Shown here in pieces: positions 12,101-26,396 of a stretch of DNA of 64,000 bases (within the stretch, counting starts at the first letter, position 1; every line of letters begins with the position of its first letter). This stretch comes from Branchiostoma floridae (Eukaryota > Chordata > Leptocardii > Amphioxiformes > Branchiostomatidae). A model generated the notes under the pieces. That model did no database searches and had not been told where the DNA came from. It was given only the letters and a program-made list of their open reading frames with translations. Location of the stretch: NCBI RefSeq assembly GCF_000003815.2, contig NC_049995.1, positions 1,082,587 through 1,146,586 of the forward strand, read 5' to 3'. A program made the position numbers and the translations under genes.

Positions 12101-15100
12101 TTATTCGCACACAAGTATTACACTAAAACACAAACGAAAACAATGGATAAAACAGGTGCAGGAGGAGGGAAAAAGCTCAGTGTACCCAGGAAAAAGCCCA
12201 GTGTACCCAGGGATGGACCCCTACTCATTTCGGTAAGTGTGGCTGATTCTTTCACGTGCTCGAGGTGTAGCTTTCCTCAAGCACGGGATCTCCACCTAAC
12301 GTCCTATATGAGGAACGTCCCTATTCGAATATACGTACTCATGTTTACCGTTAAATGAAATGCAAATCTTATAACACATTTCGGTTTTCACTAAATATCT
12401 AAGCCAACCATATCAGCAACACATCATCACAGATAGTCAGTCTAGCGAGTTCTACGTAAGAACCAGTTTGGACTTTGTTTCACATTTTGTTATATTCTTT
12501 CATAAAAGATGGACAATGCTAATGCGGCACAGCACCCAAGGTATTTAGTTATAAAATATCAGCGAAAGATACCGTTTCTACTTCCAAGCAATGCAGAAAT
12601 GTTCGCGGCGGTTATATTATCGCGGTTTTCGCGGTAGCCACTTCACCGTGAATTTCAAACCACCGCGAAAATTTTTCATAGCAATAAGAGACTACAGTGC
12701 ATGGTGCTACCGCGAACTTAAAACCACCACGAAAAGTCTAATCCAAGGTGCTCCAGTCGGACTGAAGTGTCACCTTCGGCAGTGCTGGCGTGATTAACTA
12801 TAACTGATCTAACTATATCTACCTTCTGCATACGTAACAGACAAAAACATTTCGCGGTGGTTTTGAGTTCACGGTGAGGCGGTCACCGCGAAAACCGTGA
12901 ACACAAAACCACCGAGAACATTTCTGCATTTACCGTGGTGGAGGAGAGACACATCTTGAATTGACCCAACACGTCATGTAGAGTACCAAAGAGGGTCCTT
13001 TCCTGTGTAGATGGATCAAACGAGTAATATCCAGATACGCATACTGTACTCTTCTGTACAAACCTGGTATGTGACGTTACGAGGCGGTTTTCCGGGTCTA
13101 CAGAATAAACAAACAAACAAACAAACAAACAAACAAACAAAACAACACACTGATGAGAGCATGTCTGTTGTTCCCACAGCTTGCCATGCTTGGCGCGGGG
13201 GGTGTCGGGAAGTCCAGCCTGTGTGTGCGCTTCGTGCAGGGAGACTTTGTTGAAGACTACGACCCGACTATCGAGGACTCTTACCGCAAGTTGATCACAG
13301 TTGACGACATTCCACAGGACAAACTGCAGAAGAGAAATGGAAAACCACAGAAAAAAGGTGAGTAGTTTCCTATGTCTTGTCCTATAAGTTTTATTAACGT
13401 TACAAGAGACAGAATAAGGTAGTCCAGTCACAAGGATTCATCTCAATGACCATGAATAGCAAGTTTAAGAACATAATGATGACATGTGACAACCCCTCCA
13501 TACATAGGAAATACATCTCTGTTTAGAGGTTGGATATTCCTCCAATGTTTTTGTAAAAGCTGATTCTCATCCCATACTACACACTCCAGTACTAGTCACA
13601 TTAACATATCTCACTGTTTTGTTTTCAATTCGGATAAGGTACATACAAAACATACAACCATCAATTGATATTCGTCTTCAGTTAGCTCTGGACAGAATGG
13701 AAAAATCCTCTGGTCGATAGAGATTTTTTGAAATCTCACGATTTCTATATCTAATTTGTGACAGCCAATTGTGCACTGCCTGTCGTAGGAAAGCCACGCC
13801 CATCGCCAGCTGTGAGGACCAAGACGAAGACGAAGAAGAAGACGAAGAAGTCTTCCGGCGCTGTTCTGTCCGGTCTGGGGCTGTTCGGGCGTCTCTTGGG
13901 CGGGCGGAGCGCTATGAGAGACAGCAGCGACAGCAGTGAGGAGGAACAGCAGCAGCGCAACGCTGACAGCAGTGACAGCTCTGACGGCAGCAGCAGCGAG
14001 GAGGAACAGCAGCAGCTGGAAAACAGCCTGGCAGACACAGAAACTGGAGCTGCCAAGCGTCAGAAGAAGATCGTGAAGCGCAAGAAGGTTGGACAATCTG
14101 GTTTTTCATTTAGGCTACAGCAAATAAGTTTTATGGATGACATCCTATGCAGAGTGCAAAAATGATGTGATAGCGCGAAAAAAACATGATGGGTAAAAAA
14201 AGATGGCTAAAATTTCAAAATAGACACTATAAACTACTAAACAAGATTTGAAGTGACCAAACGTGGTATCACAACTAACAAGGCATTCATTCCTGAATCA
14301 GATTCAAGAAGTGAACTAGTGTAGTGAAAGTGATACTAGTGTGGTACACTGGTATCACTTGCCAAACTAGAAACATTCATGGCTTTCATATTGCTATAGC
14401 TTAAACGCTAACTCTGAATTCTAACGTGTTAGGTTTGAATTGTTTTCCTGAGAAAGTGGAAGATAGAAGTTCCCACTCCCTCCGTAATGTGTTGTGTCAC
14501 AGCTAATAATCGTCAGAATCACGCATAACTTAAAATAAATTGGTTTTCGGTGACCTCTTCAAGATACGCCAAATAACATTGACTCAAGCACCTAGATATG
14601 ATTCTAGAAGATATCTTGTCAAGATTCATAACGTTTAACAGATATTACTTGATAATGCAAACGTCATATTGCGACAATGGTGCGACAGCGCGAGCCCATG
14701 CTATAACGCGACAATAGCTAATAGCCTTTTAGTTAGAACATGTTGAAACTCCTTGCCTTGCTAACTGTATGTCTAAGGGTTCTGTGAAGCATTGAAAATT
14801 ATGCTTTATGTTGAGACACGATTGTTGTTACAGGCCGACGGTAATGTTGTATTAGTGAGCCTCAGCTGTCTGGAAAACGAGACCACTGTAATGCCAAGAG
14901 CGCCACCTAGCTGTGCCGAGTGTAACGCAGTCTTGTCGCACCTGTCGAAAATCAGCAACGGGGAGAACGGACAACCAGGCGGATGGCACTGGTGAGTGGT
15001 GTCAGAATTACGAACAAGCGAAATTTTAATCTGATCCTTGGTTATAAAGACGTCGTTAGGAGAGTAATGACCATAATAATTTGAAATTTATGGATTATCA

Positions 15101-17065
15101 TTATTGACTATGTAAAGTTATGAGCCCCGATATTGAGTCGTATACCTTAATTCCTCGTGAAGCTACGGGCACACCCCTCCGTACGTGCAATTTGTCCGAC
15201 GTACGTTTATTTGGAAGGCCACGTCCGCCACGTATTTTTGAAAACGTGGGGAAGGACTGGCAAGAGCAGGAAGGGAGTACGTCAATGCACGTCACTCGCA
15301 CGGCTGCGCAAGGTTGCCCGATGGCACACAAAGTTTTGCCTGCACGTAAAGTTCTACGGCGTGTCTGCATGCTCCAAAATCCGTCGGATTCCCTACGAGT
15401 TCGTACGGAGGCGGTACTTACCACTTACGGATGCCAAAAGATTGCCCACGTTTTGGCACGTAGACAGCACGTATTTGCACTTACGGCGGGTTGTGCCCTT
15501 AGCTTTACGCATGCTGGTAATTTATGAAGTCCCGCAGGTGACACTGATTATCTTTTGCTCAATTTTTCAGTCACTTTTGCAACACGAGAAATGATGGGAT
15601 CGAGGAGAAAGACGTAAGTGACGTCAGCGTTCTTACGTTCTTCACACAAATAAACAAACAAATACAACTTGACAATATGGGCACCAGTCCTTTACATGGT
15701 GATGATACTGATCCCTACAAATTGTACAGAGTACAACACATGGCAAAGACGACAATAAATACAACTGATCTGCGCATTACAACACTAAAAACTAGGTATG
15801 TGAGCGATTGCGGAAGAAAACGTAGCCTCGTTCAACAGTAGATTCACATTGGCATGACTCCCGTCTTATATATGCCATCCATCAGCAGAATACAGTGGAC
15901 TACTACTACTATTATGTTAACTGTTCATCAAGAGGTGCATAATTTCCAATTTAGAGTCGGGATGAAATTCAGAAAAATTACCTTCTTGTATTTTTGGTAC
16001 ATTTATAGTTATTATGTTTCACATTAAAGAATTAAAAAATTGATACACGTATCAGAAGAGTATTGGTGACCTGCTGAAAATGTAAACTAGGCGAGTTTGC
16101 CAACGCACGTATTTTTGTTTCAAGTTTGAACTGCTTTATTCCATAATAAGTCCAACCCTTTCCTACTTTCTAACATATATACCGTAGATTCCGACTGACG
16201 GGACGGTAGAATACGTCCTGGCACCGGCTGACACCCCGACAGACGACCCGAGCGGCGCGAGTCCGGGGGTGATCCCGGGGGCCCAGGGGGTGGTGGTGCT
16301 GTGTGTGGACGTCAGCGGGTCCATGGGGGTCACCACCAGGGTACCGCAACTGCAAGGTAGGGGTGGTTTGGGGCAACATCCTTCGCCAATAATCTTCAAA
16401 AAACGTCAAAGTACCTCCTTTGCCTTTGTTACACTTTTAGAAGAAGGGAAAAGAAGACAACGCGATATAGGAATCTCAAACACGAATGCACGAGTTGGCA
16501 CAAGATAGTTCAATTTGTCGAATATTGTCGGCATACATTTCGGCAAGGCAACTTGTGCTATATTTTGTGATTTCAGTGATCGAAGGTCAGCCTCAATGGG
16601 TTTAAACTATTACGTTTTAACATTCTAAATTATGCACATTTGCATGAAGTCAGGCCTATTTAGTCTTATTTCGGTCAAAAGGAATGAAAGGGTTTCAGCA
16701 TAAGAGTTGCTTTATCTATATCGGGAGGAAAGTAGTTTGTGTTTAGCGTTGTTAACTTAGTTTCCAGAACTTCTAGGTTTGAAAACCCATCAGGCCCCGA
16801 TCGTGTGCCCTTGGGAAATGTCTGTGAGTAGACATATCAGCCACCGGATGTTCTGTCATCTCAAATATAAAGAAATACATGTACATCTATGTCGCTGTGT
16901 GTTTCAGCCGAGTGGAAGGCCATGAGGGACAAGAAGGCGGGGAAGGAGTACGTCACGCGCCTGGAGTGTATGACAGCCGCCATTGCCAGGTCAGCGCCCG
17001 CCTTAGTGCCTGTGTCAAGAAGCCTTAGTTTCCGGTAGTGTATGTGTGTGTATGTGTGTGTCTGT

Positions 17066-17115
<50 letters not shown>

Positions 17116-17133
17116 GTGTGTGTGCGTGTGTGT

Positions 17134-17179
<46 letters not shown>

Positions 17180-17372
17180 GCGTGAGTGCGTGTGTGTGTG
17201 TGTGTGCGTGTGTGTGTGTGTATGTGTATGTGTGTGTGTGCGTGAGTGCGTGTGTGTGTATGTGTGCGTGTGCGCGCGCGCGCGCGCGCGTGTGTGTGTA
17301 TGTGTATGTGTATGTGTGTGTGTGCGTGAGTGCGTGTGTGTGTATGTGTGTGTGTGCGTGTGTGTGTGTGTA

Positions 17373-17403
<31 letters not shown>

Positions 17404-20400
17404 GTCTGTGTGTCTGTGTATGTGTGTGACTGTGTCTGTGTGTGTGTGCATGTTGGAGGTTTTTTTATTGATAGCTAGTATGTGGGTAGGTCTTGATAAG
17501 GCCTTGAAATGATTATATTTTGGACCCTACAGCATCGTGTTACAGTAATGCAGCGGAACGTTCGGTTTTAATATCTTGTATTACTACGATATACCCCATA
17601 CGGTACTGTGGACTTAAGGTCTTTTAAATTGTGGAGTTGATTAGTTCTTATGCTGTTTTCTGAATATTTTAGGCCATAAATTGATGATATCAATAACATT
17701 CTCTGGGCACCTTAAAAGGATGCGAATAATGAAAAGAAAGAACTTGCCCAAACAGGCGTCAGGAACATTGAACAACCTTACACATTGAATGACCCAGTAT
17801 GGTATGCTAAAAGCACACTTGTTTTCTCTTTCATATCTTCTTGTTTAGACTTTGGAAGACTTTGTAAACATGTTCTGGGATCGAAATATATTTTCAGCTT
17901 ACTTCTTCCATGTGGCGTAAATATATTAAAAAAAAAGCATTTTTTAATTACCTTTTTTGGAAACAGACGAAAATTGACGCGCTCGTGGATGTCGTGTAAG
18001 CCAGCTAAAAAGGCAAGGGCAACTCTGTTGGTACATGAACCTTAGCAAGTCACTTACCTCTCAAAACGGCAACAGTTAGACCCAGTGTCTCGAGTTTGAT
18101 TGTTGTTTGCATGTTTTAGCTGTTTGTATGCGAAAAGGATACTAACAAAGCTATGGTGTATAGAGAGAGGTTGTATGATCAAGCAACGATACTGTATCAT
18201 TGCGCACAGGCACCTAGAAAGGTTGGAACTGGACACCCCTGACAGGCAGGTTGCCATAGTAACGTTTCAAAGCCATGTCCAGCTGTTTGGAGACGGGCGC
18301 TATCCACCAACCGACGTCACCGGAGACACACTCAACAGCTATGACGGACTCATCAGTACCGGGCGACATCTAGCGGAGAAGTTTGAACTGCAGCCGATTA
18401 AAGATTCACTGGCGTGAGTGTTTAGAACAAGGCGGTTCATGGTTCTAGCTGCGCATGCTTTGGTCAACACACATTGTAAGCTGGTAATATGTCAAAGGTG
18501 AATGGTGAAAAGTGAAAAATTCTGGCTGGTGAACAATACACGTCTGGATGTACCATAGCCTGCTTCTCAACCGTCACCCTTAGTTCCTGACCTCCTCACC
18601 TCACCTCACCGGTCCCATAGCCTCACCGGCCGTAGGGGCAGCAATGCCATCAACGTAAGTTGCTTATAAATATTCATTAGTTTACCCTTATATATGCGAG
18701 ACCCCTTTTGATAACTGAAAAGCCTATTCTCTGATTGGCTGACAGCTGGTATGGGGGGGGGGGACGCCCATAGGAACTAAGAGTGATGGTTGATAAAGCA
18801 GGGTACATCCAAACAGGCGGTTTTGTTGTTGGATGTCCCTGCGTAGGAGGATGATGGTGTTGAACTGATAACTGTCTACCCAGGACATTTGCTGTTGTTT
18901 GATATCGCATAACGACGTGCATTATAACATTATAAGCCGTTTGTGACCCGCTATGTGTGTGGTGACACGGTAGAAGTGAGTATGGGTTAGTGCTCCAGAA
19001 AGCGGCTGAAAGACCGTCGCCGTGTATGTGGCACGAAATTGCGTAGATGGTAGCGTTGAAAATGGATAGCAGATAAAGGTGGTGAACAATAGGGCATTTA
19101 GTTATAACGCTGGTTTACCTTTATTCGTGGGGTAACCTTTTTTCGTTCTTCTTCAAAACAGCGCAATTAGGAACATCAAGTCGAAGAACAGTGGTTTCAA
19201 ATTGTGATATTTTCAAAATATTGCAGTTTGAACTCATATTTCATAGGAATGATAGAAATACATTGCTTTTGAAAACAACAGATATAGGTTACCCTGCGGA
19301 CAAAGGTGAACTAGCGTTATATCTATTGCACCCGCCGTGAAAAAGAATCGAGAATTAACTTTGATGATTTTATTTCTTCTGGTCCTAAAGCACACTGAAA
19401 GAAAAGGTGTGTGACCTGAGCGCAGGCGGTACGACAGCCCTGGGGCCGGCCCTGGCCGTGTGTGCGGGGGTGGTGGCCGACAAGCCGCGCTCGGAGATCA
19501 TTCTCTGCACGGACGGTGCCGCAAACGTCGGAGTCGGAGACGTCAAGAAGGATCCTGGCTTTTACAAAAAGGTAGAAATACATCGTACATTCTGCAAATG
19601 ACTAAAATAAAACTTAAAAAAAAAAAAAACAGGTGAAAGGTGAAACGGAACAGAACATGTAGCTAGTATAGTCCTCCAACAAAAACAGAAGGTGCTCTAC
19701 AGTATTACATCATTGAAGGCAACGCCTTTATCTATGATACCAAGATAAGCTACTTTTCAACAGCGATTGTTTGTTTGTTATGTAACAAGCAGCAGGTATT
19801 GAAGGGTTCCTCCAACGTCGGTCTCAACATGTCATAGCATCAAAGACTGTTGGCAGAAATTTCTCCTCTCCAAGTATTTTTTGTCAGTCGTATGTATAGA
19901 GTGAAAACTATTCCAGCATCAGCTAGCCCGAAGGCAGGAATTCTTCGTGACAATGAAAATTAGTCTACAGTAGTAGCTCCATCGGGACACACACCTGTAT
20001 CCATCGGGAAAAGGTGTGTGTCTACAACCTCTACGGGCACCGGTACATATGTGACTGTAGCTCAAGCTAATATAGTCTAGTCAAGTTTCAGTCAGGTCAG
20101 GGAGACGTGCCCTTACTTCAGGACCTCATAATTTCGTTTTGACACAGATTGGCGACTTTGCCAGAAGTCACAAGATTGTCATCTCCATCATCGGCATCGA
20201 GGGCGAGAACGTCGCACTGGAGCAGGTCAGCGCGGCAGCAGCGACCTCTGGCGGAACAGTGAACATCCTGCACCCGCTGGAACTGGTGCGTCAGATCAGG
20301 CAGATCGCACAGAACAACCTGGTGGCCACGGACGTGCGCGTCACGCTCATGGTCCACCCCGCTCTGCTGGTGGAGAGGAACGATCAGGAGAGGAAGGACG

Positions 20401-23400
20401 GCGAGGTGCGTGTATACAAACATACAATCAAACTAGAAAGGCCGACATTTGCTTAAGAGCAAATACAGCATATTTCAGCCATACCCCTTCCCACGCAACA
20501 TTGGACTGTTCCAAATCACCCCTGCGCAAAAATGGAACATCCTCTTAACAGTACATTATCCCCCAAAGTGGACTGGTATTGTGACTTGATTCCAGGTAAA
20601 GATAGAGCTTGCTTCTATTTTTCAGAAAATGACAATAATCACACCTTCCATTTAGAAAATTTTCATCATGACTGAAAATTGTTGAATGACTTCATGTAAT
20701 GTCATTAACAATTTTCAGTACGATAACTAGGTGTAAGTTTTAAAAAAGTATAAGCTCCTTGTGATGTGGGTACATTTATTATTGCAGTGAACTTTTTTTA
20801 TTCAAGTAGGGCATACGATTTAATAATTATCAAGCAGGTGCAGGTACTGTAGGAGCGTTTGTTTTCTTCAAGCTGTAAAACTGTTAAACAGTTTTACTTT
20901 GTATGCAATCAGCCATCGAGCCTATTCTTATTTTAGTTTAACAACTTCCTGCCAGACCCGGAAGATACGATTGAACCTTGTTCGAGGATTTATTTTCGTC
21001 TGTCTGGTCAGTCTGTTCATACCCTGGCGCTGAGAGTGTTTTATTGGGCTGAAACTCTGGCATTTTGAAGTTACTTACAATTTAAATGTTCAAAGTTTAT
21101 GCCAAACAACAACAGCACTAGGAAATGTGGCCACTATAGACAGGTGGTCACTATAGAGAAAATGCTGATCTATTGACTAGGAGCCATACGTTACACATGA
21201 TTTCAGTACACTGATCATTAATCATATAAACATTGCACAGGTAAGCCAATTGTTTAGATGTACAATTAAGTTCAAATAATTCTGAAGAGAAATATTGATG
21301 AGAAAATAATCATTCTCGCCACTGTCTAACTTATAATTACGTATCAAAACTAAACGCAGATTTTCTAACTAACGCACCTTTCGCCGACTTCATCATAGGA
21401 CCGCCGGCTATCAATCAAACACGGCTGTTGATTAGACTTAGAGTTTCAAACAGTCATGTGCTGTGCACGTGTGCCAGTTGACAGCGAACTTCATGCTACG
21501 TGATGTTTTACATTGCTTGGACCTTCTTTCCTACAGCGGTGCTTCTACAAAATATTTAGACTGTAACACTGAGTTTTATAGAATAGAATTTGACGCAGAA
21601 CAGCGTTTTTTGCTGGGTATTTTTTTTGAAACATGTCCGTGGGAATATCAGCGAGGCGGCGACGTAGGGATATCAGACCGTCAACAAAAGTCGCACGGCG
21701 GCTAACGGCGCAGCGAAGATACTAGCGCTATAAATAAGCGCTTCAACTAAGGATGGCAACCCGTACAATATTTTTGTATACTGTTGAGCTAAGTAAAGTT
21801 TGTTGTTTATGAGGTTTTAGTTGTCTTTGAAGCTTTGACCCGAAATATTTTAAAGTCAAACTGCTGAAAAGAAGTAAGTGACTGCTACGATTATCGTAGA
21901 TATGGCCCTAAAAAAACTGATAAAAGAAGCCTTCTCAATAGCCTAAAATGCAAGAGCTTCCGGGGGGGCTTCGCCCACCTGGGTCCACCCCACAGTGGCC
22001 CTGCCCCTGGACCCCGCCAGGGACATTCGGCGGCCCCCGGACCCCTGTCCGACGCTTTGAAAAAATCCTGGCGAGAAGTCTGTACGGCCTGAGTCTTCAA
22101 GTTAACGTATTGTGTGGTCCCGCTTATGAATATTAATTAGCCTTCGCTTTCCTCTTCGCTGATTGGCTGAACCATTAATTGAATTAACTCTTCCTGCCGG
22201 CTAGACGCAGGTGCAGATGTCGGCTCTGTGGGGTGAACGTCCGAAAGGTCACGGCATGGAGAACGAAAGAAAACCAATTTCCCCTAAAAAAAGTGCTGTA
22301 ATTAAGCCTTTTACAGTACTTTATGCCAAAAATTTTACTTGGATCATTTTACCAACTATATTATGCCTATCTATACCAAATGTTACTCATACCAGGGTAC
22401 AGGGGTGCAAAATATACCGTTATAAGACCGTCAACAACAGTCGCACGGAGCTAACAGCGCAGCGAAAATACCATCGCTAGCGTTTCAACTTCGGATAACA
22501 AGTTATAAGTACTGTTGAACTCAGTAACGTTAAAGTTTGTTTTTAGTTGCCTTTGACGGTTTGACCTGAAACAGTTTTACGCTAAACTCCTGAAGAGAAG
22601 TTAAGTGACTGCTGCGATTATCATAGATATGCCCCTAAGAACTGATACAATATAAAGCCTTCTGAATAGTCTAAAATGCGAGAGCCTTAGGCGGGCTTTG
22701 CTCCCCCTGGCGGGAACACTGCTATATACGGGATCATGAGGCCCCGCTTATGAATATTAATTAGCCTTTGGCCTCCTCTTCGCTGATTGGCTAGGTCTTT
22801 GATTCAATTAACTCTCCGGCTGACGCGCACAGGTGTGGCTCTGTGCGGGGTCACGGAAGGTCACGCCAGGAGGCCAAAAGAAAACAAATTTCCCCTCAGA
22901 AAAGTGCCAAAATTAATCATTTTAAAGTTGTTTATGTCAAATATTTTACTTGAATCTTGTTACCAAGTATCTAATGCCTATCTATACCAAATTTCAGGTC
23001 ATTTAATTGTAATACCAGGGTACAGGAGCCAAAAGTGTCCTTTTTTGGTCAAAAATTGGCCAAAAATCGCAAAAATAAGCATTTTGTTGCACTGTACATC
23101 AAAAAGTGTATTGAATTTATATGAAGGGATTATCAGGCCACATCTGTGTCAAATTTCAGCTCATTCNNNNNNNNNNNNNNNNNNNNNNNNNNNNNNNNNN
23201 NNNNNNNNNNNNNNNNNNNNNNNNNNNNNNNNNNNNNNNNNNNNNNNNNNNNNNNNNNNNNNNNNNCAAAAATCGCAAAAATAAGCATTTTGTTGCACTG
23301 TACATCAAAAGTGTTATTGAATTTATATGAAGGGATTATCAAGGCACATCTGTGTCAAATTTCAGCTCATTCGGTTGCAATACCAAGGTACAGGAGCCAA

Positions 23401-25443
23401 AAGTGTCCTTTTTTGGTCAAAAATTGGTCAAAAAATCGCAAAAATAAGCATTTTGTTGTACTGTACACCAAAAGTGTTCTTAAATTTATATGGGGGCATT
23501 ATCAAGGCACATCTCTGTCAAATTTCAGCTCATTTGGTTGTAATACCAGGGTACAGGGGCCAAAAGTGTCCTTTTTTGGTCAAAAATTGGTCAAAAAATC
23601 GCAAAAATAAGCATTTTGTTGTACTGTACACCAAAACTGATATTGAATCTATATGGGGGAATTATCAAGGCACATCTGTGCCAAATTTCAGCTCATTCGG
23701 TTATAATACCAGGGTACAGGGGGCCCAAATATACAGTTTTGGTCTTAAGATGACCAAAAAACCTTAATAAAATCATTTAAGAGACAGATATGGAAAAAAT
23801 GAAAAAAACGCCCGAGGGTATTGGCCCACTCTACCCTTGTGCCAAATTTCAAGTCATTCGGTTGAGGAACAACGGAGATACCGTGTTCTGAAGATTTGAC
23901 AGGAGAAAGAAACATTACGAATACTAGAAAGGCCGACATTTGCTTAGGAGCAAATACAGCATATTGCAATCCATCTTCATCCTGGAAAAAAATCCCCAAA
24001 TTCAACAATTTGAAGTAATGTCTGCTCAAAGTGAAAATGAAGTACTGTGGGCACTTGTCAGACACACTTTTATGCCGAATTTCAAGTCATTTGGTTTTCA
24101 TACAAGGGTATAGGAGCCAAAAGTATACATTTTTTGTCAAAAATGGGTGAAAAACCCAAAATAACTCATTTTTAAAGTGATCTATGAAGAAAGTGTTGAT
24201 GGGACCCTGTGCTTATATGTCCAATGCACCTATGTACCGAATTCCAAGTCATTAGGTTTTCATACAAGGGTATAGGGGCCAAAAATATACATTTTTTGTC
24301 AAAAATGGCTAAAAAACCCAAAATAACTGATTTTTAAGTGATCTATGAAAAAAAGTGTTGATGGGACCCTGTGCTCATATGTCCAATACACCTATGTACC
24401 AAATTTCAGGTCATTTGGTTTTCATACAAGGGTATAGGAGCCAAAAATATACATTTTTTGTCAAAAATGGCTAAAAAACCCAAAATAACTGATTTTTTAA
24501 GTGATCTATGAAAACAGTGTTGATGGGACCCTGTGCTCATATGTCAAATGCACCTATGTACCAAATTTCAGGTCATTTGGTTTTCATACAAGGGTATAGG
24601 AGCCAAAAATAGACATTTTTTGTCAAAAATGGCCAAAAAACCCAAAATAACTCATTTTTGAAATAATCTATGTCAAAAGTGTTGATATAGCCCTGTGCTC
24701 ATATATCTAATGCACCTTTATACCAAATTTCAGGTCATTTGGCTTTCATACAAGGGCATAGGAGCCAAAAATAGACATTTTTAGTCAAAAATGGCCAAAA
24801 AAACCCAAATAAATAATTTTTGAAGTGGTCTATGAACAAAGTGTTGATGGGTTCCTGTGCTCATATGTCCAATGCACCTCTGTACCAAATTTCAGGTCAT
24901 TAGGTTGTAATACCAGGGCACAGGGGCCCAAAATATACATATTTTGTCTAAAAATGACCAAAAACCCTAAATATCATAAATTCTAAAGCCTGTATCAAAA
25001 AAGTGAAAAAAACACCTGGGGGTATTTGCTATCCCTACCTCCATGCCAGATTTCAGCTCATTTGGCCCAAAAATGAAAAAGTTGAATCAATTTGAAGATT
25101 TGACAGGAGAAGAAGAAGAAACCAAGGAAAAACAATATATTGCAATCCCATACTATGTATGGATTGCAATATAACAATATATTTCACCATACCTATGGTA
25201 TGGCTGAAATATAACAAACAAACAAACAAGCAAACAAACTCGGCACACAAGGACATGTTGGCTGCTGTGTTAGGTTTCATCGAGGGTGATTCCTTCTGAG
25301 ACTACTTTTCATTTGTATCGATTCACACCGACACTGCAAAAAATAGTAACTGGGATTACTAGTAGATAGAAGTACGGTTTATCACGTGTTGACATGTAGC
25401 TTGGCACGGCATGCAGAAAGATACAAAGACGCGCACGCATGCC

Positions 25444-25519
<76 letters not shown>

Positions 25520-26365
25520 CACACTAACACACACACACACTAACACACACACAAACACAGACGCACACACACAAACACAGACGCACACGCACACACACAC
25601 GCACGCACACACACTCACATACACACACATACACACACACAGCAGCAGCAAGTTAGAAAAGTAAAGAAAAGTATAAGAAGTTCCTTTTGATAGCAGCACT
25701 CACACACACCTTCTCCTCTTTCAGAAATTGCCTTATCGCCATGGGTTCTGTGAAAACTGCAAGTAAATAAACTAATCATAAGACAAGACCCATCTTAAAA
25801 CTAAAAGCATTTAGAATTATCAAATAAGACAAAAGAATGTGAATTTACCATAGCTAGCTCATTTTCTGCCCATCAGGTGTCTCATCGGATTGAAGTGGAC
25901 GTAGGGAACGCCACCAAGTCAACTGACATGACCTTCAGCATCCGCCAGAGGGCGTCCAATATCGACACAAACATGGCGGCCTTCCCAGCGCAGGCGCAGA
26001 TTAGCTTTACTCGTAAAGATGGTGCCAGGTGTCTTAGAGTCATCACCATGGAAACAAAGGCAACCCAAAACAGAGAAGACATGGAAAAGGTGCTTGTAAC
26101 AGTGTAGTAGAACTAGTAGTAGAACTCAGATAACTGTTGCAGTAGCAGTTGTAGTAGTAGGAGTAGTAGTAGCAGTAGTAGTAGTAGTAGTAGTAGTAGT
26201 ATAGTAGAAGTAGTAGGAGTAGCATTAGTAATGGTGGTAGTAGTAGTAGTAGTAGATAGAAGTAGTATACGGAAATATTACTAGTGGTAGTAACAGTAAA
26301 TATTAGTAGTGGTAGTAACAGTAGTGATAGTAATAGTAGTAGTCGTAGTCGTAGTTAGTAGTAGA

Positions 26366-26396
<31 letters not shown>

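Noticed and set aside
10236-13357. Assembly rearrangement of an ordinary RAS gene
   Set aside because: Exons join in phase in the present order, the linker exon sits between G5 and G1, and the VWA exons continue the frame; a permuted RAS-VWA class is already known.
13751-14096. Minus-strand frames with Ser/Leu runs opposite cpRAS exon 7
   Set aside because: Shadows of the Ser/Glu/Gln-rich plus-strand exon.
15120-15594. Plus-strand frames of 135-145 codons
   Set aside because: They lie inside MITE copy A and have a parallel in the non-coding copy B at 29467-29925.
17038-17478. Cys/Val-rich frames and the reverse His/Thr-rich frame of 196 codons
   Set aside because: Microsatellite in a cpRAS intron just after a clear splice donor.
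22990-25110. CRISPR-like array of regular repeats
   Set aside because: Repeats are contiguous, diverged and lack unique spacers; the host is an animal.
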